Assembly (NCBI GenBank): GCA_040384645.1
Contig: JAZKIX010000168.1
Location: 1 to 13,727 of the forward strand
Direction: 5' to 3'
DNA length: 13,727 bases
Source: JAZKIX01 sp040384645
Lineage (GTDB): Bacteria; Pseudomonadota; Gammaproteobacteria; Burkholderiales; Burkholderiaceae_D
Shown: piece by piece, positions 1-6,909 of the stretch
Layout of the letters: each line of letters opens with the position of its first letter
Numbering within the stretch: the stretch's first letter is position 1
Translations under genes and position numbers: made by a program
The notes under the pieces: model-generated
What the model was told of the DNA's origin: nothing
What the model saw: only the letters and a program-made list of their open reading frames with translations
The model's database searches: none

Positions 1-1
1 C

Positions 2-559
2 TCAGGCGTGCTTGCTTACGAATATAACCGCAGAAACGGCCGGGAACACGCCTATTCAACCGTAGAAGCAGTGCAGGTCAAGGGCGAACACCACTACTAC
101 AACTCCTTGAAAATTAAAAAATATACAGCTCGCACGTCGATAAAAGCCATCCTCGATTTTCTGTTCCGGGAGGGCGCACTGGTTGAACACTGGATTCCCA
201 AAGCAAAATACGAAGCATGCTCTTATGATTTGCGCGTCATGGGTATCGCCGGGCGCCGCTGTCACGCCATTGCCAGGCTCAGTCGCAGCCCGATGACCAA
301 TCTCCATCTGGGGAATTCGCGTTGCGCAGTCGATGCGCTCGATCTGCCAGCGCAGACATGGACAAAAATCGATACCCTGGTTGAACAGTGCATGGCACGT
401 TTCCCCCGGTCCTTGTATGCCGGCCTGGACATCTTGCTTGCGCGCGATGGAAGAGACCCGGTAGTGCTGGAGGCGAATGCCTTCGGTGACCTTTTGCCCA
501 ATTTGCTTCATAACGGAAAAGGCACTTATCTGACAGAGATTGAGGCCATTCTTGCGTAA
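2..559 (+). CDS. STM4014-family ATP-grasp-like protein (3' part only)
   Basis: This is the C-terminal part of a gene cut by the left edge. The frame is open from base 2 (S-G-V-L-A-Y-E-Y) and the GTG at 8 is internal, so it is not a real start. The last 60 or so residues carry an ATP-grasp-like signature, YAGLDILLARDG followed by VLEANAFGDLLPNLL. The E-x-N arrangement is the Mg-ATP-binding acid/amide pair of ATP-grasp ligases, and the NAFGDLLP wording is what I recall of the STM4014 family. ATP-grasp enzymes usually join a carboxylate to an amine or thiol through an acyl phosphate; the substrate here is unknown. Full-length relatives are, from memory, about 350-400 residues, so roughly half is missing. 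The gene overlaps the next one and is followed by STM4013-, STM4012- and STM4011-type genes, which supports the assignment. The family is fairly sure; the reaction is not known. Confidence 0.72.
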   Translation, partial: SGVLAYEYNRRNGREHAYSTVEAVQVKGEHHYYNSLKIKKYTARTSIKAILDFLFREGALVEHWIPKAKYEACSYDLRVMGIAGRRCHAIARLSRSPMTNLHLGNSRCAVDALDLPAQTWTKIDTLVEQCMARFPRSLYAGLDILLARDGRDPVVLEANAFGDLLPNLLHNGKGTYLTEIEAILA

Positions 560-1226
560 GTCTAAAGTGAGCAAGAAAGGATGCCTGTTATTCGATATCG
601 ACAATACCCTGGTCGACCGGGATGGCGCTTTCCAGCGCTATCTGCAGCAATTCATTGGCAGCAATGCTGCTGCCTTCCTTGATCAAGACCTGGCTGGGGT
701 GATGGAGAAAATCCTTGCGCTCGATTGTCACGGCAAAAAAGATCGGGCATTGTTCTGTAAGGAGCTGTTGCAGCAGTTTCCCGGCCTGCCTTATTCGGAA
801 GCATCGCTATGGCAGGATTGCCAGCGTTTGCCGGAATTCGTGCTCAAGGACATGGCCTTGATCGGTGTATTGGAAAGACTCTCCGCAATATTTCATCTGT
901 TGATCATTTCAAATGGCTCTGCCGCCATGCAGCGCCAAAAACTGCATCATGCGGGCCTGACAGAGTTTTTCGACACCATCTTTATTTCGGGGGAGGTGGG
1001 CTGTGCCAAACCCGATCAAAGAATATTTTTGCATGCCCTTCAATCCTGCCCTCATCCCGCAGTGGTCATGATAGGCGACGATTACACCAATGATATGGAA
1101 CCGGCCTTGGCGCTGGCATTGAAAACCATTTTCATCAACCCGAGAAAAGAATCCGTGCGTATCAAGCCAGATCGGGAAATAGCGCATATTCATTCACTTG
1201 AGGAGGCCCTGGATTGCTTGATATGA
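552..1226 (+). CDS. HAD-superfamily phosphatase (subfamily IA, YjjG-like)
   Basis: All HAD motifs are visible. Counting from TTG 552, they are motif I FDIDNTLVD (D15 nucleophile, D17), motif II IISNGS (S120), motif III lysine in CAKPD (K153) and motif IV MIGDDYTND (acidic pair about 176-177, D181). A helical cap of about 80 residues between motifs I and II marks subfamily IA. The enzyme is therefore probably a soluble Mg-dependent phosphatase acting on a small phosphorylated metabolite such as a nucleotide or sugar phosphate. Start choice: GAGG at 542-545 lies 6 nt before TTG 552, giving an 8-nt overlap with the upstream gene. TTG 540 and GTG 567 are alternatives. It sits between the STM4014- and STM4013-like genes, where I do not recall a HAD gene in the reference Salmonella locus. 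The fold is certain; the substrate is unknown. Confidence 0.85.
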   Translation: MRKSKVSKKGCLLFDIDNTLVDRDGAFQRYLQQFIGSNAAAFLDQDLAGVMEKILALDCHGKKDRALFCKELLQQFPGLPYSEASLWQDCQRLPEFVLKDMALIGVLERLSAIFHLLIISNGSAAMQRQKLHHAGLTEFFDTIFISGEVGCAKPDQRIFLHALQSCPHPAVVMIGDDYTNDMEPALALALKTIFINPRKESVRIKPDREIAHIHSLEEALDCLI

Positions 1227-2044
1227 ATGACATCGTGGGGAAGGCAAATTTTCTTTTTATTACCTTCGATACCCTGCGCTACGATGTGGCGCAGACTGAA
1301 CATGCGGCAGGCAGAACCCCGAATCTGGCAAGATATCTGCCGCAAGGCTGGGAGAAACGGCATGCGCCTGGGTCGTTTACCTACGCGTCGCATTGCGCAT
1401 TTTTTGCAGGTTTTTTGCCGACGCCAGCGCAACCGGGTCGGCATGAAAGAATTTTTTCGCTGAAGTTTGCCGGCAGTGAAACCATCGGGCCACGCACCTG
1501 TATTTTCGATACCCCGGATATCGTTTCCGGTTTTTCCGAATTGGGATATCGCACGATTTGTATCGGTGGCGTCGGTTTTTTCAACAAGAAAAATCCGCTC
1601 TCTTGCGTCTTGCCCAATCTCTTTCAAGAAAGTTACTGGACCCATGAATTTGGTGTCACCGATCCTTGTTCTTCTCAACATCAAGTTGAATTCGCACTGC
1701 AATTGATGCAGCAAAGAATCGATGAGAAGCTTTTCTTGTTCATCAATATTTCGGCGCTACACCAACCCAATTGCCACTATCTTGCTGGCGCAAGCGAGGA
1801 TAGCGTCGCCACGCACGCCGCTGCCTTGCGTTATGTCGACAGTCAATTGCCGCCACTTTTTCAAGCCTTCAATCAACGCGGCGATACCTTCGTGATCCTC
1901 AGTTCAGATCATGGAACCACCTATGGGGAAGAGGGATATACCGGACATCGGCTCAGCCATGAACAGGTATGGACCATTCCCTATGCGCATTTCCTCCTTC
2001 CTAGGACCGACGCAAAATCGCCCCAGCCGCGTCATGGCAGCTAG
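1214..2044 (+). CDS. STM4013/SEN3800-family hydrolase (alkaline phosphatase superfamily)
   Basis: A protein of about 276 residues, much shorter than classical sulfatases but the size expected for this family. From TTG 1214: LFITFDTLRYDV carries the N-terminal metal aspartate (D19); GSFTYASHCAFFAGFLP (about 53-69) sits where sulfatases and phosphatases place the nucleophile; ILSSDHGTTYGEEGYTGH (about 228-245) gives the second metal site (D232, H233, H245). The formylglycine sulfatase signature C/S-x-P-x-R is absent, so a phosphate or other ester hydrolase is likelier than a sulfatase. A strong AGGAGG at 1201-1206 lies 7 nt before TTG 1214; ATG 1223, forming ATGA with the HAD stop, is the alternative and lies 16 nt from it. 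The tail after IPYAHFLL has about 14 low-complexity residues. The family is well supported; the substrate is unknown. Confidence 0.85.
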   Translation: MLDMNDIVGKANFLFITFDTLRYDVAQTEHAAGRTPNLARYLPQGWEKRHAPGSFTYASHCAFFAGFLPTPAQPGRHERIFSLKFAGSETIGPRTCIFDTPDIVSGFSELGYRTICIGGVGFFNKKNPLSCVLPNLFQESYWTHEFGVTDPCSSQHQVEFALQLMQQRIDEKLFLFINISALHQPNCHYLAGASEDSVATHAAALRYVDSQLPPLFQAFNQRGDTFVILSSDHGTTYGEEGYTGHRLSHEQVWTIPYAHFLLPRTDAKSPQPRHGS

Positions 2045-2046
2045 TC

Positions 2047-2059
2047 GTACAGCTTGTAC
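2047..2059. other. Short palindrome in the STM4013-STM4012 gap
   Basis: GTACA-GCT-TGTAC, a 5-bp stem with a 3-nt loop, just after the STM4013-like stop. It lies in the only non-overlapping junction of the operon (2045-2131, 87 bp). No T-run follows, so it is not a terminator. The rest of the gap holds only the ribosome binding site of the next gene. Confidence 0.35.
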
Positions 2060-2131
2060 TGCCTTCGTCGCCCCTGCGTTGCCCTTGCTAGAACAATTTT
2101 GCGTAAGTCCACTTCTTCAGGGATGTCTTCA

Positions 2132-3466
2132 ATGAATAAGCAGTTTTACAGTTATCTGACGGGCACTGATCGCTTTCAAAGTTACCTCTATTCCTATCCG
2201 CACAAGACCGCGTATCGGCCTTTCAAAGAGCCGGTCGACTTGAAATCGCTGTGGGAACACGAAAAGAAAAGTGCGCTCTACCTCTATACGCATATTCCGT
2301 TTTGCCGGATGAAGTGCGCCTTCTGCAATTTGTTTACCATTTCTAATCCGCAAGAAGACCTGGTGTCGCTATACCTCAACAAGCTGCAACTGGAGGCGGA
2401 AGTGGCGCGTGAAACGCTGGGCGACTGTCACTTTTCCGGCTATGCCATCGGCGGCGGCACGCCCAGCCATCTGGAAGTAGGCCAACTGGATCAATTGTTT
2501 TCGATTTATACCGATACCTTGCAAATCGACTTGCAAAAGACGCCGGGTTCATTTGAAATTTCACCGGATACCATCACGGCAGATAAACTGACATTCTTGT
2601 CGCAGCGGGGCGTGCAGCGCATCAGCATAGGGATTCAAAGCTTCATTGAAGCGGAAGCCCGATCTGTTGGCCGCATGCAGCCTGCCGGCATGATTGAGCC
2701 GCTGCTGGAAAAGATTGCCGACTGCCAATTTCCGGTTTTTAACATTGACTTGATTTATGGCATCGCCGGACAAACGCCGCATTCCTGGCTCGCCTCGCTT
2801 GCAAAAGCGATTCAATTCCAACCCACTGAAATTTTCCTTTACCCGCTGTACGTAAGGCCCCTGACTTCCTTGTTCAAGAAAAAGGGCAGTGCGCAAGATA
2901 CCGAGGATGTGCGTACCACCCTTTACAACATCGGGCGCGATTTTCTGCAAGCCAATGGGTATGTACAGGATTCGATGCGATTGTTTCGGCGACCGTCCGT
3001 GACAGCGCAAACGAGTACTGAATATTCCTGCCAGGAGGACGGCATGCTGGGGCTGGGCACCAATGCCCGCTCGTATACAAAATATCTGCACTATTCGACC
3101 GAATATGCGGTGTCGAAGCAAAATGTCGCTGCCATCATTGGCGATTATGTCGCCTCCACTCGGTCCAGCTTTACCACTGCCAACTACGGCATCCGTTTGT
3201 CCGACGATGACAGAAAACGCCGCTACCTGATCAAGTCCCTGTTAAAAGCGCAGGGCATCGATCGCAGCCAGTATCAGTGTTTGTTCACCACCGAGTTGTA
3301 CGCAGACTTCCCCGAGCTGCCTACGTTGATCGAAATGCATCTGGCCACCGAAGAGGGCGCATGGCTGCGGCTGCACGGCGATGGTCTGGGTTATTCGGAT
3401 TTGATTGGACACTGGTTGATCTCTGATCCAGTCAAGAAAGAAATGCGGGAATATATCCAAAAATGA
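2132..3466 (+). CDS. STM4012-family radical SAM protein (HemN-like)
   Basis: 444 residues from ATG 2132, which has CAGGG at 2118-2122 about 9 nt upstream. Reading further upstream to TTG 2054 gives unconvincing protein. The HIPFCRMKCAFC motif holds the CxxxCxxC [4Fe-4S]/SAM site (C58, C62, C65). It is followed by AIGGGTPSHL (about 105-114), the glycine-rich SAM-binding strand, and by RISIGIQSF and FNIDLIYGIAGQTP, both typical of the HemN/HemW lineage of coproporphyrinogen III oxidase relatives. The N-terminal stretch with YLYSYPHKTAYRPF is what I recall of the STM4012 family. The reaction is unknown; HemW-like haem handling is possible, but a dedicated pathway step is likelier given the operon. 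The stop overlaps the next start as ATGA, implying translational coupling with the second radical SAM gene. Confidence 0.9.
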   Translation: MNKQFYSYLTGTDRFQSYLYSYPHKTAYRPFKEPVDLKSLWEHEKKSALYLYTHIPFCRMKCAFCNLFTISNPQEDLVSLYLNKLQLEAEVARETLGDCHFSGYAIGGGTPSHLEVGQLDQLFSIYTDTLQIDLQKTPGSFEISPDTITADKLTFLSQRGVQRISIGIQSFIEAEARSVGRMQPAGMIEPLLEKIADCQFPVFNIDLIYGIAGQTPHSWLASLAKAIQFQPTEIFLYPLYVRPLTSLFKKKGSAQDTEDVRTTLYNIGRDFLQANGYVQDSMRLFRRPSVTAQTSTEYSCQEDGMLGLGTNARSYTKYLHYSTEYAVSKQNVAAIIGDYVASTRSSFTTANYGIRLSDDDRKRRYLIKSLLKAQGIDRSQYQCLFTTELYADFPELPTLIEMHLATEEGAWLRLHGDGLGYSDLIGHWLISDPVKKEMREYIQK

Positions 3467-4329
3467 GCCTGAAAGTCATTTATCGTGGGCATCTGACGGA
3501 CTGCAACTACAGTTGCGAGTACTGCCCGTTTGCCAAGGAAAAAAACAGCAGGGAAATGCAGGCATTAGATAGAAATGACCTCGCCAGATTCGTTGCATGG
3601 GTAGAGGCAAACAGCAGCGCCGCGATGCCGATGGAAATTTTCATCACGCCGTATGGCGAAGCCTTGGTACGGAAATGGTATCAGGAGGCGATGATCGCCT
3701 TATCCCATCTGCCCCATGTCAAAAAAGTTGCGGCGCAAACCAATCTGGCCTGGAATACCCAGTGGCTTTCCCGCTGCAATACCGAAACCACTGCCTTGTG
3801 GACGACCTATCATCCCGATTTTGTGACCGAAGACAAGTTCGTCGACAAGTGCAATTCGCTTGCTGCGATGCATATCCGGCACAGCGTTGGGGTAGTCGGC
3901 CTGCGGGAACATTTTCCAAAGATCGCCGCCCTCCGCCAGCGCTTGCCTGAGGATATTTACATGTGGGTCAATGCCTATAAACGGACAGAAAACTATTACA
4001 GCGAGGCAGAGATTGCCTTTCTGGAAGATATCGATTACCTGTTCCGGCAAAACCTGCCCTGGTACGAAAGCATGGGCAAAGCCTGCAAGGCCGGCGACGA
4101 AGTGGTGTCGGTGGAAGGCAGCGGCGACTTGTTTCGCTGCCATTTCATCAAAACACGGAAAGGTAATATTTTTACCGATCCACTGTCCAGCTTGCTGAAA
4201 AAAGAGCTGTGCAGCAAAGCGACTTGTCACTGCCATATCGGCTATATCCATCTCGATCATTTGAACGCGGATGCAGTGTATGGCAAGGGATTGTTGGAGA
4301 GAATCCCAATCCGATATGGCGGCCATTAA
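3463..4329 (+). CDS. STM4011-family radical SAM protein with cysteine-rich C-terminus
   Basis: 288 residues, starting at an ATG that overlaps the upstream stop by 4 nt. The radical SAM cluster motif CNYSCEYC lies very near the N-terminus (C14, C18, C21). At the C-terminus the order is C208, G221-x4-C226, then C250-x4-C255-x-C257. The G-x4-C step and the late cysteine group resemble Twitch/SPASM auxiliary [4Fe-4S] domains, which in known enzymes help bind or oxidise peptide or small-molecule substrates. No precursor peptide is visible beside it. Directly coupled to the STM4012-like gene, it is the last gene of the operon. Family assignment rests on order and general sequence. A role as a SPASM-like modifying enzyme is inference, and the auxiliary cluster needs spectroscopy or a structural model. 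Confidence 0.85.
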   Translation: MSLKVIYRGHLTDCNYSCEYCPFAKEKNSREMQALDRNDLARFVAWVEANSSAAMPMEIFITPYGEALVRKWYQEAMIALSHLPHVKKVAAQTNLAWNTQWLSRCNTETTALWTTYHPDFVTEDKFVDKCNSLAAMHIRHSVGVVGLREHFPKIAALRQRLPEDIYMWVNAYKRTENYYSEAEIAFLEDIDYLFRQNLPWYESMGKACKAGDEVVSVEGSGDLFRCHFIKTRKGNIFTDPLSSLLKKELCSKATCHCHIGYIHLDHLNADAVYGKGLLERIPIRYGGH

Positions 4330-4376
4330 CTGATGTCGCGCACGATTGGTCGGGCGGGTTTCAACTCTACCAGAGA

Positions 4377-4399
4377 CATTGTCGGGCTGAAGCCCGACC
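4377..4399. repeat. REP-like palindrome, copy 1
   Basis: The core at 4381-4398 is GTCGGGCTGAAGCCCGAC, an 8-bp inverted repeat around a 2-nt centre. The 23 bases of this entry recur exactly at 8240-8262. A degenerate partner beginning GGTCGGG lies at about 4349-4372, giving a paired, BIME-like layout as at 8202-8262. It sits 48 bp after the radical SAM operon. Palindromes of this wording are common extragenic repeats in proteobacteria. It may help end or protect the operon transcript, but no T-run is present. Confidence 0.7.
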
Positions 4400-4473
4400 T
4401 ACGCGCTGTATACAGATAGGGGCTTGCGTAAGAGAGCTCTGCAGGCAAAAAACAGGCGCAAAATGCGATATTT

Positions 4474-4545
4474 ATACTGGGGCGGGTATTATAAAAGGCC
4501 CAATGAAAACGGGGGTAGGGCGGCATATTTTGCCTTATACCCCCC
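4474..4545 (+). repeat. 72-bp element, copy A
   Basis: One of four 72-base intergenic sequences in this window that align without gaps. It starts ATACTGGG, has GTAT at element positions 13-16, then AAAAGGC, and ends TTATACCCCCC. GTAT pairs with ATAC at positions 64-67, and AAGGC (22-26) pairs with GCCTT (59-63), so a long interrupted hairpin is possible. It lies between the convergent ends of the STM4011-like gene and the M28 peptidase gene. Upstream, 4400-4473 holds nothing else that I recognise. Confidence 0.75.
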
Positions 4546-4579
4546 TTTTCTCTCTAGCTATTGCACACCTGCAATCGCT

Positions 4580-5608
4580 TCAATCTGATGTGTTTGCCAA
4601 ATCCGCAACCACCGCTTCAATCCCATGCAACACCTTTGCCATCCGGCCGTAATCGATCCGGTCCGGCGTGTCTAGGGCTGTATGGTAGTAGGGGTAACGA
4701 AATATGGCGGTGTCGGTGACCATCAAGGCGCGGTAGCCGTTTTTCCAGAAGGCACTATGGTCTGACCAGTCGACGCCTTTGATCCAGGGGAATGTGGCAA
4801 TCCCTTCGGATGGAAAATCCTGTGCTGCGCGAAAGCTGGCGATGGAGCGGTGCAGCAAGGAGCGTGAGGGCAGGTCGCCGATGAAGGCGATGAAATTGCC
4901 CGAGCTAGGGAAGAAGGGTTTGAAAATCACCGGATATTTTTGGCTGCCGCCGGTATCGTCGTAGAAGCCGACGGTTTCCAGACTCAGCATGGCGACGATA
5001 TTCTCGCCGCGTGCATGCGAACGGTCCGCGTAGACCGTACTGCCCATGGTTCTGGTGCCAAAATACGGCGGCTCTTCATTGGTGAATAACACGAAGCGCA
5101 CGGTTCGTTTCGGCGCAAGTGTTTTGAATTTGCGCGCCAGTTCCAGCACCATCGCCGTGCCGGAACCGTTGTCGTTGGCTCCCGGTGCGCCATGGGCGGA
5201 GTCGTAATGGGCGCCGATGATAATGATTTCTTGCGGCAGCGTGCTGCCCTTGATTTCAACTTCCAGATTGCGCACCTGCACGTCGCCAACGCCATAGCTT
5301 TGCGAAGCGACCGCATAGCCGATTTCCTTCAATTGTGATTCGAGGTATGCGGCTGCTGCAGCTAGCGCTTGCGGGTGTTGCGTATTGTGTTCTTCGCTTG
5401 CCACTGTCCGCACATGCGCCTGCATCCGATCCGCCACTGCCTGCTCGGCCGCGCTCACTGGTGCTAATTGCCCTTGGTAGGACTGGCCAGGGATGTGCAT
5501 CATGGTCCAGAGCGCGCCGCTGATTGGCAGGACGATCAGAAAAATCATGCGCAAGACCAGCCAAAACCAGGCGCGTCGGGAGGTGGGAAAAAACCAGGAA
5601 AGTTGCAT
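4580..5608 (-). CDS. Membrane-anchored M28-family zinc metallopeptidase
   Basis: 342 residues from ATG 5608; TTG 5620 would add four residues and has no better ribosome site. Residues about 14-37 (WFWLVLRMIFLIVLPISGAL and after) form one transmembrane or uncleaved signal segment, so the catalytic domain probably faces the periplasm. M28 metal ligands are clear: GAHYDS (H134), GANDNGSG (bridging D146), TNEEPPY (catalytic E178, metal E179), LETVGFYDD, and the late histidine in PYYHTALDTPD (H309). DWSDHSAF is also typical. Members are zinc aminopeptidases or related exopeptidases; the true substrate cannot be told from sequence. It stands alone on the minus strand between the radical SAM operon and a pseudogene, with no sign of a functional link to either. 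Confidence 0.9.
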   Translation of the reverse strand: MQLSWFFPTSRRAWFWLVLRMIFLIVLPISGALWTMMHIPGQSYQGQLAPVSAAEQAVADRMQAHVRTVASEEHNTQHPQALAAAAAYLESQLKEIGYAVASQSYGVGDVQVRNLEVEIKGSTLPQEIIIIGAHYDSAHGAPGANDNGSGTAMVLELARKFKTLAPKRTVRFVLFTNEEPPYFGTRTMGSTVYADRSHARGENIVAMLSLETVGFYDDTGGSQKYPVIFKPFFPSSGNFIAFIGDLPSRSLLHRSIASFRAAQDFPSEGIATFPWIKGVDWSDHSAFWKNGYRALMVTDTAIFRYPYYHTALDTPDRIDYGRMAKVLHGIEAVVADLANTSD

Positions 5609-5679
5609 GAAAAAGCCCAAAGAGTTAGATGAAACCCGCGTCGCGGATAGATTTGTGCATGGTACCCGCTAAAACGCCA

Positions 5680-5707
5680 TCGCCGCAGCTATGCAAGCCT
5701 GCGGCGA
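5680..5707 (-). terminator. GC-rich hairpin, possible terminator of the pseudogene transcript
   Basis: TCGCCGCAG and CTGCGGCGA form a perfect 9-bp stem around a 10-nt loop. Read on the minus strand it is followed by TGGCGTTTTAG, a short imperfect T-run. It lies 48 bp after the end of the minus-strand pseudogene and before the peptidase start. A weak Rho-independent terminator is plausible, but a hairpin in the peptidase leader is equally possible. Confidence 0.35.
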
Positions 5708-5755
5708 AGTCGGGCGCAACTTTAATCCGGCACTTTATTCCAATAGCAGCATCAT

Positions 5756-6342
5756 TCAATCTATCAACGAGGTCGACCGTTTGCCGGGGCCGGCGACACT
5801 GCTTACCGCACCGTTTACCGGCAGGTCATCATCACCCAAGCCGCAGTCGCTAATGCTGAAGGTGGCCGTATTGCCCACAATCGTGGCCGGTGAAACATAC
5901 CAATGCGGGGTTGGCCGGCCGGCTGGCGGTCGGGTCGTATTTCCAGAACTTGATGCCGGCGGGCAGCGCTTGCGCATAGCTGAGGCTGAAGTTGAGGGTT
6001 GAACTTGCGGTGCAACCCGTGTTGCTGAAGTCGATCAGGTTTTGCGAAAAGCTTTTGGCTGACGCCGGTGCCATAGTGCAATTGATAGGTTTTAAGCAGG
6101 CCGGCATCGGCCACAAATTTCACCAGCGCCGATTTGACCGAGCCATCCGGCCAGGTGGAAAGGGAGTTGAATTGGGCCGGTATTTCGAGGTTGCCGCTAC
6201 GCACCGGAATCGATTTCGCCAAAGGCGCTTGTGCCAGGGTCAAAGGAACCGAGGCGGCCTGCGCGCCGGCAGGGGCAAACAGCATCGCCACCAGTGCCGG
6301 ACCGCCTAAACATCGCTGCGGCCAACTGAAAAATAATTGCAA
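5756..6342 (-). pseudogene. Frameshifted secreted protein with choice-of-anchor-type C-terminus
   Basis: Three minus-strand frames must be joined to read one protein. Frame 1 starts at TTG 6342, with AAGGA 9 nt upstream. It gives a signal peptide ending near AGAQAA and a domain containing SLSTWPDGSVKSALVKF. Near 6055, at an AAAAGCTTTT run, the reading moves to a second frame: SFSQNLIDFSNTG, then ALPAGIKFWKYDPTASRPAN. Near 5905, at a CCGGCCGGCC run, it moves to a third: HWYVSPATIVGNTATFSIS, then DCGLGDDDLPVNG, ending at the TGA at 5756. The KFWKY...GLGDDDL...NG series is typical, from memory, of choice-of-anchor U-type C-terminal domains of exported proteins. The N-terminal piece recalls carbohydrate-linked exoproteins. 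The length is short for such proteins, so internal deletion is likely besides the two frameshifts. Sequencing error could mimic this. Confidence 0.7.
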
Positions 6343-6374
6343 TCAGGTAATTCCTTGTGCTGATGCTGCATTAG

Positions 6375-6402
6375 AGGCATTGCGGTCTAGGCATTGCGGT
6401 CT
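6375..6402. repeat. Tandem duplication of a 14-bp unit
   Basis: AGGCATTGCGGTCT occurs twice head to tail with no mismatch, followed by a further AG. It lies about 35 bp upstream of the pseudogene start. It is probably a replication-slippage product; no other role is visible. Confidence 0.75.
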
Positions 6403-6595
6403 AGCCCGAATCCTGTAAAGCAGCGCGGTTTGTTTTGAAGAGCTGACAACAGCAGGGTCGCGCATTGAAGCACGATTGCAGAGCAGGAAAGGCTTGTTCA
6501 CGCCATGCACGGTAGCGCAAGCAGTGCGGCATGGAGCGGTCAATAGCGTTGCAACCTATTTTTAATGTAGTTATCATTTCTGCAAATCAAAAATT

Positions 6596-6634
6596 GGCAG
6601 CTAGCCAGATTGAAGATCGGCTAACAAAGCTGCC
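6596..6634 (+). other. Bulged hairpin in the pseudogene-lectin gap
   Basis: GGCAGC then TAGCC (6596-6606) pair with GGCTA (6619-6623) and GCTGCC (6629-6634), leaving a 12-nt loop and a 5-nt one-sided bulge ACAAA: 11 pairs in two blocks. It is preceded by A/T-rich sequence (6555-6595). The 567-bp gap 6343-6909 otherwise holds the 14-bp duplication and 72-bp copy B. No RNA family is recognised. It may be part of a leader of the downstream + strand gene or chance. Confidence 0.4.
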
Positions 6635-6724
6635 GACGACGGCGAAGACACCGATACACACAGACGCATTGTGTCCTTGCGCCGCGAAGCATCGTGGCGT
6701 TTGAATCGGAAAAAGCGATTTAAA

Positions 6725-6796
6725 ATACTGGGAGTTGTATCTTTAAAGGCGCGCAAAATACCTGCGGATAGGCAGGTATTTTGTCTAATACTCCCT
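6725..6796 (+). repeat. 72-bp element, copy B
   Basis: Same length and landmarks as copies A, C and D: ATACTGGG start, GTAT at 13-16, AAAGGC, TGCGG centre, ATACTCCCT end. It has the strongest inner hairpin of the four: AAAATACCTGC, 6-nt loop GGATAG, GCAGGTATTTT, a perfect 11-bp stem. GTAT/ATAC and GGGAGT/ACTCCC are competing outer pairings. It ends 113 bp before the start of the secreted lectin-like gene, in the same orientation, so it could lie in that gene's leader. Confidence 0.78.
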
Positions 6797-6909
6797 TATA
6801 TTCTGGTGATGCGCGATGTTTTTGATCTGAATTGGCATCGTTCTCGGCAATTCCAGTACCCGCGGTTTTTAAAGCCTTGAAGTGAATTTTTTACTTGAAA
6901 GACCTCCTG

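Noticed and set aside
552..4433. Recurrent TTGCGTAAG at about 552, 2099 and 4425
   Set aside because: One copy is inside coding sequence, the flanks are not alike, and a 9-base match is too short to argue for a site.
4209..4652. A 147-codon plus-strand open frame
   Set aside because: It starts inside the STM4011-like gene in another frame and then crosses a REP palindrome and 72-bp copy A before entering the peptidase gene antisense. Clearly spurious.
5691..6002. A 103-codon plus-strand open frame opposite the pseudogene
   Set aside because: The minus strand carries recognisable signal peptide and choice-of-anchor sequence across this stretch; the plus-strand frame has none.
6701..6729. Possible promoter TTGAAT-17-AATACT before the lectin-like gene
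   Set aside because: The -10 match is poor and coincides with the conserved start of 72-bp copy B, so it cannot be separated from the repeat signal.
6671..6880. A 69-codon plus-strand open frame upstream of the lectin-like gene
   Set aside because: It runs through 72-bp copy B, has no recognisable domain and no clear ribosome site. Not supported as a gene.
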